Origin: Lentisphaeria bacterium
GTDB lineage: Bacteria; Verrucomicrobiota; Lentisphaeria; Victivallales; Victivallaceae
DNA: 64,000 nucleotides
NCBI GenBank assembly: GCA_018265615.1
Contig: JABLYX010000001.1
Location: forward strand, 124,001 to 188,000
Direction: 5' to 3'
Each line of letters opens with the position of its first letter. Within the stretch, counting starts at the first letter, position 1. Shown piece after piece: positions 1 to 7,604 of the stretch. The position numbers and the translations under genes are program-made. The notes beneath the pieces are model-generated. The model saw nothing but the letters and a program-made list of their open reading frames with translations, did no database searches and had not been told where the DNA came from.

Positions 1-1655
1 TCCGGGCCCTGACCTCGGAGATTGCTGCGCTGAACCTTCCGGAGGCAGAGCGCATTCCGGCGCGTTATTTCGCGATCAAGATTCTCGAGGATGATCCGGA
101 AATCTGCGGCCGCCCGGAGTTCGCTCCTTTTTGCGCGGAGGCCGTGGAGTGGCGCAAGCAGATTTCCGTCCGGAACGGTATCAACAGCCGGACCCTGATG
201 GCGGACTTCCGTTACGGCGTCATCGCCGGAGCGTGCCGGGAGGCGATAACGATCAGCAACGAGCGGCGTCGCCAGCTCTCGGACGTGATCGACAAATATG
301 TGACGAACCGTTTTCTCGGCGTCCCGATTTTTCTTGTCATGATGTTCCTGGTGTTCCAGTTCACCTTTACGCTCGGGCAGTTTCCGATGGATTGGCTGGA
401 GGCATTTTTCGAGTGGCTCGGCACCTCCGTAACCGAAGTCTGGCCGGCAGGGCAGGGGGAGTTCCTGCGGCGCCTGATTGTGGAAGGCATCATCGGCGGA
501 GTCGGCGGTGTGTTGGTGTTTCTGCCGAACATCCTCTTTCTCTTCCTTGCGATCGCGATTCTCGAAGGAACGGGATATATGGCGCGGGCTGCTTTCATCA
601 TGGATGGATTCATGCATAAATTCGGATTGCACGGCAAGAGCTTCATCCCGATGTTGCTCGGCTTCGGCTGTTCGGTTCCGGCCGTGATGGCGACCCGGAC
701 GATCGACAATGAGAGTGATCGCAAAACCACGATCATGATCGTGCCGTTCATCAGCTGCGGAGCCCGGCTGCCGATCTATTCAATGCTGATTCCGGCATTT
801 TTTGCTCTGAAATACCAGGCGCTGACGATGTGGGTGCTGTATGTGATCGGAATTATCGTGGCTTTGGGATGTGCCCTGGCGTTGAAGTCCACGATCTTCA
901 AAGGGGAAGGGGAGGTGTTCGTCATGGAACTGCCTCCGTATCGGTGGCCGACGCTGCGCAGCATCTTTATCCTGATGTGGGAGAAGACCTCGTTGTATCT
1001 GCAGAAAGCCGGTACGCTGATTCTGTTGGCTTCCGTTATCCTGTTCGTTATCAATACGTTTCCCGAGAAAACAGAATTTTCGAAGGATTATGACGCTGCA
1101 ATTGCAAACGTGCAGAACTCCTCCCTGACAAACGAGGTGAAAGATGCGGACATCTCCGCGCTCAAGGCCGACCGGAAGGGGGAGGAGCTGGAATATTCGA
1201 TCGCCGGACGCATAGGGAAGGGGCTTGAAGTCGTCATGCGACCGCTCGGGTTTGACTGGAAGGTGAGTTCCGCGTTAATCGGAGCGTTTGCCGCCAAGGA
1301 GTTGTTCGTCGCCCAGCTCGGCATCCTCTATTCGGTGGAAGACGCCGAGGCGGAGGAAAGTACGCTTCAAAGCGCGTTGCAGAAGACCTATACTCCGCTT
1401 CAGGGATTCTGCATCATGTTGTTCTGTCTGCTGACGGTTCCCTGTATCGCAACCATGGCTGTTGTCAAGCGCGAGGCGAATTCCTGGAAGTTCATGCTTG
1501 GCCAGATCGGGCTTTTCACGGTGATCGCTTATGTCGTCACGCTCGCGGTGTTTCAGGTCGGATCGATTCTGAATCTCGGAACGACGATTGTCAAGCCGGA
1601 GAAAGAGCAGCCGGGCGTTGTCGTAAAAGTAGTTCAGGATCTCCCGAAGCAATGA
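1..1655 (+). CDS. feoB: Ferrous iron transporter FeoB, C-terminal part (cut by left edge)
   Basis: The reading frame is open from the first bases, so the gene starts outside the window and the N-terminal GTPase domain is missing here. What is seen is the membrane permease part: a first segment near FLGVPIFLVMMFLVFQF, Gate-type motifs (GCSVPAVMATRTI and PFISCGARLPIYSMLIPAFF), a later FAAKELFVAQLGILY segment, and a last CIATMAVVKREANSWKF plus hydrophobic end. These are standard FeoB landmarks. The protein imports Fe(II) across the inner membrane, driven or gated by its G domain. Its stop overlaps the next start (ATGA), so the HD gene is probably co-translated. Confidence 0.95.
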   Translation, partial: RALTSEIAALNLPEAERIPARYFAIKILEDDPEICGRPEFAPFCAEAVEWRKQISVRNGINSRTLMADFRYGVIAGACREAITISNERRRQLSDVIDKYVTNRFLGVPIFLVMMFLVFQFTFTLGQFPMDWLEAFFEWLGTSVTEVWPAGQGEFLRRLIVEGIIGGVGGVLVFLPNILFLFLAIAILEGTGYMARAAFIMDGFMHKFGLHGKSFIPMLLGFGCSVPAVMATRTIDNESDRKTTIMIVPFISCGARLPIYSMLIPAFFALKYQALTMWVLYVIGIIVALGCALALKSTIFKGEGEVFVMELPPYRWPTLRSIFILMWEKTSLYLQKAGTLILLASVILFVINTFPEKTEFSKDYDAAIANVQNSSLTNEVKDADISALKADRKGEELEYSIAGRIGKGLEVVMRPLGFDWKVSSALIGAFAAKELFVAQLGILYSVEDAEAEESTLQSALQKTYTPLQGFCIMLFCLLTVPCIATMAVVKREANSWKFMLGQIGLFTVIAYVVTLAVFQVGSILNLGTTIVKPEKEQPGVVVKVVQDLPKQ

Positions 1656-2311
1656 CCGACATGGAGTTCGAGGAGAAATTCCGGTTGATCTCCGCTGCGG
1701 TCAAAGCGAAACTGGATGCGGCAAGCGGCTGCCATGATTACGATCATACGCGGCGTGTCCTGAACAACGCACTGCTGCTCGCCGAAGAGCTGCCGGGCGC
1801 GGACAGCAGGGTTGTCCGCATGGCGGCGCTTCTGCATGATGTGGCAAGGCCGGAAGAGATGAGTGAAAAGGGCAAGGTGTGTCATGCTGTGCTGGGTGCG
1901 GAATTGGTGATTCCCCTGCTGCGGGATGCGGAATTTGAACCGGACTTCATCCGTCATGTCTCATCGGCGGTGCTGACCCATCGCTATCGCGCCAACCGGA
2001 TACCGGCCTCTCTGGAAGCCGAAATCGTTTATGATGCGGATAAACTCGATTCGCTCGGCGCAGTCGGCATCGGCCGGGCGTTTCTGTTTGCCGGACGTGA
2101 GCACGCCAGACTGCACAACACGGAAGACGAAGCTGTCAACTCTCCAGCCTACAGCCGTGAAGACACGGCTTACCGGGAATATCTGGTGAAATTGCGCAAA
2201 CTCCCGGCCGGAATGCTGACGGAGCCGGGAAAGCGAATTGCCTTGGAGCGCGCCCGATTCATGACCGATTTTTTCAAACGCCTGAATGAAGAAACCGGCT
2301 TGAATCTCTGA
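1652..2311 (+). CDS. HD-domain metal-dependent phosphohydrolase
   Basis: 219 aa. The HD signature is visible in order: H in CHDYDHTRRV near residue 30, the HD pair in AALLHDVARPEE near residue 70, and a late Asp in YDADKLDSLGAVGIGRAF near residue 130. This fits the small YedJ-like HD family, whose members hydrolyse phosphate esters or nucleotides; the substrate cannot be told from sequence. The start overlaps the feoB stop by four bases. It is the last host gene before the prophage, and its own reading frame is intact. Confidence 0.85.
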   Translation: MTDMEFEEKFRLISAAVKAKLDAASGCHDYDHTRRVLNNALLLAEELPGADSRVVRMAALLHDVARPEEMSEKGKVCHAVLGAELVIPLLRDAEFEPDFIRHVSSAVLTHRYRANRIPASLEAEIVYDADKLDSLGAVGIGRAFLFAGREHARLHNTEDEAVNSPAYSREDTAYREYLVKLRKLPAGMLTEPGKRIALERARFMTDFFKRLNEETGLNL

Positions 2312-2355
2312 ATCGGTCATCAGAAGGACAAAGATTGTGATTCCGGCGCAGACAT

Positions 2356-2371
2356 GTAACGTCGCATAATG
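2356..2371 (+). other. Left attachment site (attL): XerC half-site direct repeat
   Basis: GTAACGTCGCATAATG occurs here and again at 13326. It contains the XerC-binding arm of a dif site. The sequence to its right (GGAAAGGCTT) does not match a canonical XerD arm. In CTX-type integration the left junction joins the chromosomal XerC arm to a poorly matching phage XerD side, as seen here. Confidence 0.8.
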
Positions 2372-2384
2372 GAAAGGCTTACGA

Positions 2385-2428
2385 AAAGGCCCCCGGCGTG
2401 GAGATGATCCACGGAGCCGGGGGCCTTT
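2385..2428. terminator. Strong bidirectional hairpin terminator at prophage left end
   Basis: A perfect 13-bp inverted repeat, AAAGGCCCCCGGC and GCCGGGGGCCTTT, encloses a second small stem (GTGG...CCAC). The A and T runs at the stem ends would allow termination from either side. It would insulate host transcription from feoB/HD and end the leftward phage regulatory operon. Confidence 0.8.
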
Positions 2429-2484
2429 GCGTAAGTCGTGTTATGCGGTTCCTGCGCTCGGCGGTCGGGCGCAGGAACGGAACG

Positions 2485-2733
2485 TTAGTTTTGCGGTTTG
2501 ACTTTGTATTCATCCCAGTTGCATGCATCGGATTCATCGCCATTGACACAACGTTCTTCATAGTTGTTGTATGGTATCCAGATGATAATGTATTCTTTTC
2601 CATCATCATCGGTTGCAGATGCGGTATAATAAGGATTTTCGTATGTTCCGTCTATGTATGCTTCCTGAGTGAGGGTAAGGTTTTTTCCGTTATATTCGAT
2701 CTGATTGTTTAAATTCTTGCTGTGGTCGATCAT
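2485..2733 (-). CDS. Small acidic phage protein, unknown function
   Basis: 82 aa, not recognised. It is rich in Tyr, Asn, Asp and Glu (NPYYTASATDDDGKEYIIIW), lacks a signal peptide or membrane segment, and ends with two Cys in ERCVNGDESDACNWDEY. A good ribosome site (GAGGTGA) sits seven bases before the ATG. It is the last gene of a three-gene leftward cluster at the prophage left end, reading toward the 2385-2428 terminator. An early accessory role is an inference from position only. Confidence 0.6.
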   Translation of the reverse strand: MIDHSKNLNNQIEYNGKNLTLTQEAYIDGTYENPYYTASATDDDGKEYIIIWIPYNNYEERCVNGDESDACNWDEYKVKPQN

Positions 2734-2757
2734 TTTTTCACCTCGTTAAAGTTTTTG

Positions 2758-3102
2758 CTATCGTTCTTCCTGCTCAAGCAAGAAAGCGTTTGGGTCTTGC
2801 GCTTCCCGGTATGCCTGATTCAGGCGCTTGTTTGCCTTCCGCTGGGCGTCGAGTGCATCCAATAGGCGGTTCAGCTTCTGCCGGGTGGTGGAATGTTCGC
2901 TCCGCAGTCTGTCCAGGGCTTCCCGATCCCGGAACAGGATGATGAGGCTTTCCCGGACTGCTTTGCAGAGAGTTTTTTCTCCAGCAAGCTTCTTGCATTT
3001 CTCGGCAAGCTCTCCTGGGAACTCTCTGTCGAGCAGGTTTTGCGATGCGGTTTTGATTGCATCATGCATGATGGCGTTGGCACGGTTCGATCTGTAACCC
3101 AT
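2758..3102 (-). CDS. Helical/coiled-coil phage protein, unknown function
   Basis: 114 aa, strongly charged and predicted helical. The second half (RLRSEHSTTRQKLNRLLDAL and on through KANKRLNQAYREAQ) looks like a coiled coil. The first half (NAIMHDAIKTASQNLLDREF) is also amphipathic. There is no signal peptide. An AGGAAAGGA ribosome site lies upstream of the ATG. It sits between the XRE-type regulator and the 82-aa protein, with short gaps, so the three are probably one transcript. Family not recognised. Confidence 0.6.
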   Translation of the reverse strand: MGYRSNRANAIMHDAIKTASQNLLDREFPGELAEKCKKLAGEKTLCKAVRESLIILFRDREALDRLRSEHSTTRQKLNRLLDALDAQRKANKRLNQAYREAQDPNAFLLEQEER

Positions 3103-3115
3103 TTTCTGTCCTTTC

Positions 3116-3409
3116 CTATTGTTCCGTCATGAGCGCGAGAACGCTTCTTACGATTCGATCATGGTCTACTGATAAATAATCCCGGAGGGTACATGCGTTG
3201 TTGATCGTGTTGTCCAGGGGGCGCAACACGTTCAACGCTTCGCAAATCCGCAGGTAAAGAGATACGGAAATATCCTGCTTGCCTGTAAAGACCTTGGAGA
3301 GGTTGTAACGGGAAATGCCGGTTTCCTCTGCAAATTTCTTTACGGAACCGTATTCGGCGGTGATCCGCATTTGCAGATTTTCCAGTAATTCCGGATAAAA
3401 CTTCAACAT
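3116..3409 (-). CDS. XRE-type helix-turn-helix regulator of the prophage
   Basis: 97 aa. A helix-turn-helix of the Cro/CI-XRE or DNA-binding-prophage-protein type is clear at about residues 20-60: YGSVKKFAEETGISRYNLSK, then VFTGKQDISVSLYLRICEAL. The start chosen (ATG at 3409) follows AGGAGGG with good spacing; an overlapping ATG in another frame is ignored. First gene of the leftward cluster, next to the non-coding region, where a lysogeny or replication regulator would be expected. Its operator is probably in 3410-3790. Confidence 0.8.
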   Translation of the reverse strand: MLKFYPELLENLQMRITAEYGSVKKFAEETGISRYNLSKVFTGKQDISVSLYLRICEALNVLRPLDNTINNACTLRDYLSVDHDRIVRSVLALMTEQ

Positions 3410-3931
3410 TTTGCATCCCTCCTGTTAAGCCGCTTGCGGCGCTTTCCTGTACTCATAACTCTCCTTTTGGAGAGTGTGGGAGTACCACCCCCACACTTTC
3501 CGGAAGGGGAGGGCAAAGCCCGGACTGATGCAGGTTCGGACTGGAAACAAATAGCTGTAAGCGGCCCGGAATGGAATTATGATGACTTTTTCAGGGTCGG
3601 CATAGCCGATTTATTTATCCTGCAAAAGTCAGCGGAATTCCGTGGAGGGTATTTGTTGGAGGTCGGGTTCTGCGTCATGTAAGCGAAGCGCGTTAAGCTC
3701 CATCAGGAGCGCAATGAGATCATCTCAGCGAAGTGTACGAGCTGTTCCGCCCGCAGAGCCGGAGGCTTGGAGGTAAGCCGGGATGGAATGTTATCGTTTT
3801 TCGGCCTGGTGGTTTCGGAGCTCGTGTTTAAATGATATTGTTTTAATTGCCGCGGTTGTGCAGCCAGGCATTTAAATGATGTCGTTTTGTCACTATGCCG
3901 CCGAAAGGCAAAAGGCCGCAACAGCGCTTTA
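3410..3931. other. Phage non-coding (intergenic) region with hairpin cluster; candidate origin/packaging region
   Basis: No credible gene. Three hairpins follow each other: GCCGC-TT-GCGGC at about 3429-3440, ACTCTCC-TTTT-GGAGAGT at 3458-3475, and AGTGTGGG/CCCACACT at 3473-3497, then the palindrome TTCCGGAA near 3499. Ff-like phages carry their packaging signal and replication origins as consecutive hairpins in one large intergenic region, so the same role is inferred. The right part holds repeat copy A (3791-3838) and an inverted partial copy around 3857-3870. The region also separates leftward regulatory genes from rightward phage genes. Confidence 0.5.
3791..3838 (+). repeat. Phage dispersed repeat, copy A
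   Basis: Shares TATCG.TTTT, CCTGGTRGTTTCGGAGCTCG and AAATGAYAT with copy C (13236-13300), and the outer parts with copy B (7526-7590). All three lie in non-coding gaps of the prophage in the same orientation. A shorter inverted match (GCCTGGCTGCAC read on the minus strand, about 3857-3870) resembles copy B. Likely a Rep- or regulator-binding element, or part of the origin; unproven. Confidence 0.6.
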
Positions 3932-3965
3932 GTAATATACACGGAATTACGAGCCAAAGGGAGTC

Positions 3966-4490
3966 CTAAAGCGCGTTCATATTGCTTTCTTCGATTTCTT
4001 CTCTGATCTTTTTTTCTTCTTGGAGTTCTTCTGTTTTATCTTGATCTTCTCCTAACTTGTTATCTCGATACATGATTCTAATCAGTTTTTTATCTCTTAC
4101 TATGCCGATTGACCTTTGATTATTTCCTTCTAGGCCACAGAAATAGATTGCTTTATTGTCATTTTCTCTTGGAGTGGGTTTGACTTTGTATTTTTTCTCC
4201 AGTGCTTTTTCTATGATTTTTATTTCTCTGATGGCTTCTTGAATATTAGGTGCTTGATATTCTGCACGGATTAGAAATATTCTTTGATCCGTATTTACAG
4301 AGATATCATATCTGTTGAATTTTCGAAAAGGCTCTTTTACTTTTTTTATCGGAATTGGGTAAAACATGATTTGGGTATTGGGCTTGATGTTATACGTTTG
4401 TCCTAATTCAAATCCGAATGCTCTTTTAATTTCTATGCCATTTGATATTGTGCATGTCAGAAGGAGAAATAAAAATATTGATGTTTTCAT
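3966..4490 (-). CDS. Secreted cargo protein, copy 1 (unknown function)
   Basis: 174 aa. The N-terminus is a signal peptide: Lys at position 3, a hydrophobic run IFLFLLLTCTIS, and probable cleavage after SNG. The mature part is charged and ends in a Glu/Lys-rich helix (DKTEELQEEKKIREEIEESN). It would be exported to the periplasm. Its ATG overlaps the stop of the 75-aa HTH gene (ATGA), so the two are co-translated. Codon use is strongly A/T-biased, unlike the phage structural genes. Position as an opposite-strand cargo suggests a superinfection-exclusion or fitness factor, which is inference only. Confidence 0.7.
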   Translation of the reverse strand: MKTSIFLFLLLTCTISNGIEIKRAFGFELGQTYNIKPNTQIMFYPIPIKKVKEPFRKFNRYDISVNTDQRIFLIRAEYQAPNIQEAIREIKIIEKALEKKYKVKPTPRENDNKAIYFCGLEGNNQRSIGIVRDKKLIRIMYRDNKLGEDQDKTEELQEEKKIREEIEESNMNAL

Positions 4491-4714
4491 TTTTTAGGCG
4501 CTCTTTCCCGCTTTAGCTCTAATGCATCCTTATATGATATCAGTCCTTTTGTTAAAAGGGGATGATTGTATACTTTTATTTTTCCTGATTTGGCTTTTCT
4601 GGATATTTGGCTTTCGGATATCCCACTGATGAGGGAAGCTACTTTTTGAGTAACTAAGCCACCTGCTAATGCAGAGGTTTCTATATACCAATTTCTGAAA
4701 TTGCTTTCTTCCAT
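4487..4714 (-). CDS. Small HTH (excisionase/MerR-like) DNA-binding protein, copy 1
   Basis: 75 aa. The stretch VTQKVASLISGISESQISRK followed by AKSGKIKVYNHPLL and SYKDALELKRER has the form of a winged-helix DNA-binding domain of the excisionase/MerR type. It probably controls its own promoter: the sequence upstream (4774-4839) holds TGCAAT-type palindromes. It overlaps the downstream secreted-protein gene by four bases. Function in phage regulation is inferred. Confidence 0.65.
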   Translation of the reverse strand: MEESNFRNWYIETSALAGGLVTQKVASLISGISESQISRKAKSGKIKVYNHPLLTKGLISYKDALELKRERAPKK

Positions 4715-4773
4715 TTTTCCTCCCTTTTGTATGTCGATTAATATAGCTTCTCAAAAAAAGTTTTAAAATTTTA

Positions 4774-4839
4774 TGCAATTTTACTTGCACAAGAATAGTT
4801 GCAGTGCTATTTTCCATTTAATGCAATAATAATTGCATT
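4774..4839. promoter_or_regulatory. TGCAAT palindrome array upstream of the cargo operon, copy 1
   Basis: TGCAATTTTACTTGCA (4774-4789) and the 8-4-8 palindrome AATGCAAT-AATA-ATTGCATT (4820-4839) bracket a TTGCAGTGC half-site. Such paired inverted repeats just upstream of a small HTH gene are typical autoregulatory operators. The binding protein is inferred to be the 75-aa product. Confidence 0.55.
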
Positions 4840-4891
4840 GGACTAATAAAAAAATCTGTAATATACACGGAATTACGAGCCAAAGGGAGTC

Positions 4892-5416
4892 CTAAAGCGC
4901 GTTCATATTGCTTTCTTCGATTTCTTCTCTGATCTTTTTTTCTTCTTGGAGTTCTTCTGTTTTATCTTGATCTTCTCCTAACTTGTTATCTCGATACATG
5001 ATTCTAATCAGTTTTTTATCTCTTACTATGCCGATTGACCTTTGATTATTTCCTTCTAGGCCACAGAAATAGATTGCTTTATTGTCATTTTCTCTTGGAG
5101 TGGGTTTGACTTTGTATTTTTTCTCCAGTGCTTTTTCTATGATTTTTATTTCTCTGATGGCTTCTTGAATATTAGGTGCTTGATATTCTGCACGGATTAG
5201 AAATATTCTTTGATCCGTATTTACAGAGATATCATATCTGTTGAATTTTCGAAAAGGCTCTTTTACTTTTTTTATCGGAATTGGGTAAAACATGATTTGG
5301 GTATTGGGCTTGATGTTATACGTTTGTCCTAATTCAAATCCGAATGCTCTTTTAATTTCTATGCCATTTGATATTGTGCATGTCAGAAGGAGAAATAAAA
5401 ATATTGATGTTTTCAT
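4892..5416 (-). CDS. Secreted cargo protein, copy 2 (unknown function)
   Basis: Identical over all 174 residues to the product of 3966-4490, with the same signal peptide, the same ATGA overlap with its upstream HTH gene and the same A/T-rich codon use. Lack of any divergence means the duplication is recent, is homogenised by recombination, or is an assembly product. Confidence 0.7.
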   Translation of the reverse strand: MKTSIFLFLLLTCTISNGIEIKRAFGFELGQTYNIKPNTQIMFYPIPIKKVKEPFRKFNRYDISVNTDQRIFLIRAEYQAPNIQEAIREIKIIEKALEKKYKVKPTPRENDNKAIYFCGLEGNNQRSIGIVRDKKLIRIMYRDNKLGEDQDKTEELQEEKKIREEIEESNMNAL

Positions 5417-5640
5417 TTTTTAGGCGCTCTTTCCCGCTTTAGCTCTAATGCATCCTTATATGATATCAGTCCTTTTGTTAAAAGGGGATGATTGTATACT
5501 TTTATTTTTCCTGATTTGGCTTTTCTGGATATTTGGCTTTCGGATATCCCACTGATGAGGGAAGCTACTTTTTGAGTAACTAAGCCACCTGCTAATGCAG
5601 AGGTTTCTATATACCAATTTCTGAAATTGCTTTCTTCCAT
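5413..5640 (-). CDS. Small HTH (excisionase/MerR-like) DNA-binding protein, copy 2
   Basis: Identical to the 75-aa product of 4487-4714. This copy is divergent from the rightward phage replication genes, so the operator between them (5700-5765) could regulate both this operon and the ssDNA-binding/Rep operon. Confidence 0.65.
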   Translation of the reverse strand: MEESNFRNWYIETSALAGGLVTQKVASLISGISESQISRKAKSGKIKVYNHPLLTKGLISYKDALELKRERAPKK

Positions 5641-5699
5641 TTTTCCTCCCTTTTGTATGTCGATTAATATAGCTTCTCAAAAAAAGTTTTAAAATTTTA

Positions 5700-5765
5700 T
5701 GCAATTTTACTTGCACAAGAATAGTTGCAGTGCTATTTTCCATTTAATGCAATAATAATTGCATT
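5700..5765. promoter_or_regulatory. TGCAAT palindrome array, copy 2, between cargo and replication operons
   Basis: Same two palindromes as 4774-4839, here in the divergent gap between the leftward HTH gene (start 5640) and the rightward gene starting at 5804. The 20-bp palindrome ends about 38 bases before that ATG, so a bound repressor could block the rightward promoter. Inference. Confidence 0.5.
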
Positions 5766-5803
5766 GGACTAATAAAAAAATCTTGACTTTTTTGGAGGTA
5801 TTC

Positions 5804-6127
5804 ATGGCTTTTACTTCGACGGTGCTGATTGAGAACTGCATGTTGCAGGATCTTCGTAAGAAATCTGAGTTTGAAAACGGGCAGAAAACCGGGGAAAAGA
5901 CTGTGGTTGATGTGGTCTTTCTCGGGGATAAGCCGTTGACCTGCGAGGTTCCGGCGGATAAGGTTTCGGGTCTGAAGCTGCATACATGGGGAGTTGTACG
6001 GATTGCCGAGCTCTCTGTCATGAATCCGCGGGAGTGGACAACGGATGATGGCCGGACGGGATTTTCCTATAGCAAGGTCAGCGGAAAATTCATGTTAATT
6101 GAATTCGCACAGAATCCGGGGAAATAA
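5804..6127 (+). CDS. Putative ssDNA-binding protein (gV-like)
   Basis: 107 aa from the ATG at 5804, chosen because GGAGG lies six bases before it; an upstream in-frame ATG has no ribosome site. The protein is small and beta-rich (KTVVDVVFLGDKPLTCEVPA ... WGVVRIAELSVMNPREW ... YSKVSGKFMLIEFA), with no signal or membrane segment. It precedes Rep by six bases. In filamentous phages a small ssDNA-binding protein is encoded next to Rep, so that role is inferred from size and position; no diagnostic motif is seen. Confidence 0.55.
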   Translation: MAFTSTVLIENCMLQDLRKKSEFENGQKTGEKTVVDVVFLGDKPLTCEVPADKVSGLKLHTWGVVRIAELSVMNPREWTTDDGRTGFSYSKVSGKFMLIEFAQNPGK

Positions 6128-6132
6128 TCGTC

Positions 6133-7203
6133 ATGTCTGAGCCGCTTTCAAAACTTCGTAACAGTCTGCTCCGGGTGTCGCAGGGGATTCTTGCGGCTCC
6201 GGACTTTCGCAAGCGTCATGTTTTCAAGCGGTTTTTCAAGTGCCAGAATACGCCGTATGTCGGCGATCAGATTGAAATCTCATATTCTGCTGAGCATAAA
6301 TCTGCTCATTATGGCAATATTATTCATTGTGGTTCGGTTTGGCTTTGCCCGGATTGCTCCGCAAAAATTTCGGCGGTTCGCTGTGGCGAAATGCAGACAG
6401 CTATTTCCAATTGGACGCATATGGATGCGCAAAATGCTGTTTATATGCTCACTTTGACCCATAGCCATACCCGCCATGATGCGCTTTCCGATCTCATGGC
6501 GAACCAGTCGGAGGCTCTTCAACGGTTTTGGCGCAATGGTTCGGTTCGCCGTCTTTTGGATTCCATCGGCTATGCGGGCCGGGTTTCGTCGTTTGAAATC
6601 ACATACGGGCAGGGGACCGGATGGCATCCTCACAGGCATATTCTGCTTTTCTGTCGGAAACAGTCCGATTTGATCGGCCTTGGCTGTAAGCTTCGGGCTT
6701 ACTGGACAGAATCCCTTGAGAAATTCGATCTTCGCGGCAACTCCTATTCTCTTGATTTGCAAGGGGGAGCGTATGCCGATCAATATGTCACGAAACTTGC
6801 GATGGAGGTCAGTCTTTCAAATCTCAAACGGTCGCGGGATGGTTCGGAGCGGTTTACACCGTTTTCGCTTCTGAATTTGATTAAAGAGTCTCTTCCGTCT
6901 GTTCTCTCGTGGGCGGTCAATGCGTTTCGCGAGTATGCGGTCGCTACTCGCGGCAAGCATCAGTTTTCATGGTCTCGTGGTCTTAAAGTAATTCTTGGCA
7001 TTGAAGATATTGCCGATGAGGAAATTGCGGAAACCGAACCACTGGATTCGGTCGTTCTGCTTACCATTCCTTTTTCGGTATTCAAACGGATTCGCAGGAG
7101 TTTTCAGGCGTTTCACGGTCTGCTTGATCTTGCGGCCCGGACACGGAACCCGGTTCTGCTCGATGAGTGGCTGAGGGGAGGGGAGTATTATGTCGATGCA
7201 TGA
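6133..7203 (+). CDS. Rolling-circle replication initiator (HUH Rep, gII-like)
   Basis: 356 aa. A zinc-type motif CGSVWLCPDC is at about residues 66-75. Motif I is YMLTLTHSHT (about 104-113). The metal-binding HUH-like motif HPHRHILLF is at 165-173. The catalytic-Tyr motif QYVTKLAMEV holds Tyr218 and Lys221. This is the arrangement of Rep_1-type plasmid/phage initiators that nick the double-strand origin and stay covalently bound to the 5' end. It is expected to act in the host cytoplasm on the phage replicative form, with the origin probably in 3410-3931. Starts six bases after the preceding gene and overlaps the next one. Confidence 0.9.
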   Translation: MSEPLSKLRNSLLRVSQGILAAPDFRKRHVFKRFFKCQNTPYVGDQIEISYSAEHKSAHYGNIIHCGSVWLCPDCSAKISAVRCGEMQTAISNWTHMDAQNAVYMLTLTHSHTRHDALSDLMANQSEALQRFWRNGSVRRLLDSIGYAGRVSSFEITYGQGTGWHPHRHILLFCRKQSDLIGLGCKLRAYWTESLEKFDLRGNSYSLDLQGGAYADQYVTKLAMEVSLSNLKRSRDGSERFTPFSLLNLIKESLPSVLSWAVNAFREYAVATRGKHQFSWSRGLKVILGIEDIADEEIAETEPLDSVVLLTIPFSVFKRIRRSFQAFHGLLDLAARTRNPVLLDEWLRGGEYYVDA

Positions 7204-7489
7204 GATTGATGCAATTTTCGGTTATGTTGAAGGATTCGAGGATGAAGATCTTCAGCGCCGGATTTTCGGTCGGCAGGTGCATGCTTCCCCGAAATTTCCC
7301 CGGAATGAATATTTCTGCTGTCCTCATTGCGGCAGGAAAGTCTTTGTCCGGGTCGGAGAGTCCGGAGTGTGGGAACTCGTGAATCACTTCGATCCGGAAC
7401 GGGATGGACGGGACAATGTTTATAATACGGGTGTGATTCTGCATGATTGCGGTATTGATGATCTGTTCGAGGAGGAGAACCCTTTTTGA
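7190..7489 (+). CDS. Small zinc-ribbon-like phage protein, unknown function
   Basis: 99 aa. A CPHCGR motif preceded by YFC near the middle could form a zinc knuckle with the later Cys in LHDCGIDDLF. The C-terminus is acidic (DDLFEEENPF). The ATG lies inside the last codons of Rep after GAGGGGAG, so translation is coupled to Rep. There is no equivalent in Ff at this position; a regulator of replication or late gene expression is possible but unproven. Confidence 0.65.
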   Translation: MSMHEIDAIFGYVEGFEDEDLQRRIFGRQVHASPKFPRNEYFCCPHCGRKVFVRVGESGVWELVNHFDPERDGRDNVYNTGVILHDCGIDDLFEEENPF

Positions 7490-7525
7490 TATCGGAAAAT
7501 TCGAATCCCGGAGCGGATCACAATC

Positions 7526-7590
7526 CTGCAGAAAAAATTTTGATATCGATTTTGTCCCTGGCTGCGCACTGCAGCTTAATGAAATGATAA
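7526..7590 (+). repeat. Phage dispersed repeat, copy B
   Basis: CTGCAG, then TGATATCGATTTTGTCCCTGG, then TTAATGAAATGATA. It aligns with copy C across CTGCAG...TGATATCGATTTTGTYCCTGG and with the AAATGA ends of copies A and C. Lies between the replication genes and the virion genes, just upstream of the first small coat gene. Confidence 0.6.
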
Positions 7591-7604
7591 CGATTTGAGG
7601 TTTT

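Larger units (their letters stand above)
3932..4857. repeat. 926-bp perfect tandem duplication, copy 1
   Basis: The block starting GTAATATACACGGAATTAC recurs exactly 926 bases later, and both encoded proteins are identical between copies. The unit is far richer in A+T than the rest of the prophage. It carries two leftward genes (3966-4490, 4487-4714) and their control region. The unit begins with a GTAAT/ATTAC inverted repeat. No obvious short homology is visible at the junctions. Confidence 0.95.
4858..5783. repeat. 926-bp perfect tandem duplication, copy 2
   Basis: Direct head-to-tail copy of 3932-4857. It ends at ...AAAAATCT, after which copy 2 continues uniquely into the ribosome site of the ssDNA-binding-protein gene. 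Because copy 2 keeps the natural junction with the rightward phage genes and copy 1 keeps the junction with the non-coding region, the ancestral phage had a single unit here. Confidence 0.95.

Noticed and set aside
3434..3682. 82-codon plus-strand frame in the phage non-coding region
   Set aside because: It reads through three hairpins, has no ribosome site and shows no sensible protein features. The region is better explained as origin/packaging.
3932..5783. Treating the 926-bp duplication as an insertion sequence pair or transposon
   Set aside because: The unit encodes no transposase, has no terminal inverted repeats beyond a short GTAAT/ATTAC motif at one end, and the copies are directly abutting without target-site duplication.
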